NCBI GenBank assembly: GCA_013398275.1
Contig: VZSE01006226.1
Span: forward strand, 333,396 to 397,395
Direction: 5' to 3'
Length of the DNA: 64,000 nt
From: Promerops cafer
Taxonomy: Eukaryota; Chordata; Aves; Passeriformes; Nectariniidae
Both the position numbers and the translations under genes were made by a program. Of this stretch, positions 63,814 to 64,000 are shown one piece after another; the first letter of the stretch is position 1; the number at the start of each line of letters is the position of its first letter. The notes beneath the pieces were generated by a model. The model searched no databases. It was not told where the DNA came from and saw only the letters and a program-made list of their open reading frames with translations.

Positions 63814-64000
63814 AAAAACCTAACACTTCAGCTAAGTAATCCAAACCCAATTTTCAAGCTGATTTTGAATATGTAACGATAGATCTCAAATGTTTGTTTT
63901 ACCAGCCCCTTCACGGAGAGAGATTGAGATAAAAAGTTGTGCTTCTGGGTGGTGAAGAAATCTGGCAGATTACAGAATACTGAGTATTTCTATCATGGCA

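Larger units (their letters stand above)
21203..64000 (+). other. SHANK2: large SHANK2 intron (5' part), running out of the window
   Basis: About 42.8 kb after donor GTAGGA. I looked by eye for the expected continuation of the PDZ (VNNENVVKVGHRQVV) and did not see it, although an exon in a short open frame could be missed. The intron contains most of the window's CR1 fragments and microsatellites, two CpG-rich islands, a CTCF-like site and a candidate minus-strand gene, listed separately. Between those items I see only unique AT-rich sequence with chance open frames. Confidence 0.75.

Overview
This window is vertebrate, and almost certainly avian, nuclear DNA: long AT-rich introns, short exons with GT-AG splice sites, many 3' fragments of CR1 (chicken repeat 1) LINEs ending in the usual ATTCTATGATTCTA-like tail, and scattered microsatellites. 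I cannot tell the species. A songbird-type genome would fit but is not shown.

The one gene I recognise with confidence is SHANK2 (postsynaptic scaffold, ProSAP1/CortBP1) on the + strand. Three exonic segments are visible. (1) 2928-3003 is a 76-bp exon encoding the SH3-PDZ linker of long isoforms. (2) 19273-19447 holds the start codon and unique N-terminus of the short, PDZ-initiating isoform, and its 3' part (19365-19447) is also the first PDZ exon of the long isoform. (3) 21078-21202 is the next PDZ exon. All phases join exactly. The ankyrin and SH3 exons must lie left of the window, and the rest of the PDZ, the proline-rich region and the SAM domain must lie right of it. I found no further SHANK2 exon in 21203-64000.

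Layout: 1-2927 intron; 2928-3003 linker exon; 3004-19272 a 16-kb intron with few repeats; 19273-21202 alternative start plus PDZ exons; 21203-64000 one large intron. The large intron carries most of the repeats: CR1 copies, a 258-bp perfect GGAAA array at 38.0-38.3 kb, and AT and ATT/GTT microsatellites. It also has two GC/CpG-rich islands (about 37.1-37.4 kb and 58.5-59.0 kb) and a GC-rich CTCF-like segment at 39.5 kb.

The least explained signal is on the minus strand at about 50.5-51.5 kb. An open terminal segment of about 190 codons is preceded by a small splice-flanked segment that joins it in frame, about 7 kb downstream (on that strand) of the 58.5-59 kb CpG island. It may be an unrecognised gene nested in SHANK2, or a chance ORF. 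I saw no bacterial-type system, no CRISPR array, no rRNA or tRNA gene and no intact transposon. Most other long open frames look like chance, notably those in the GC-rich islands and the GGAAA array.
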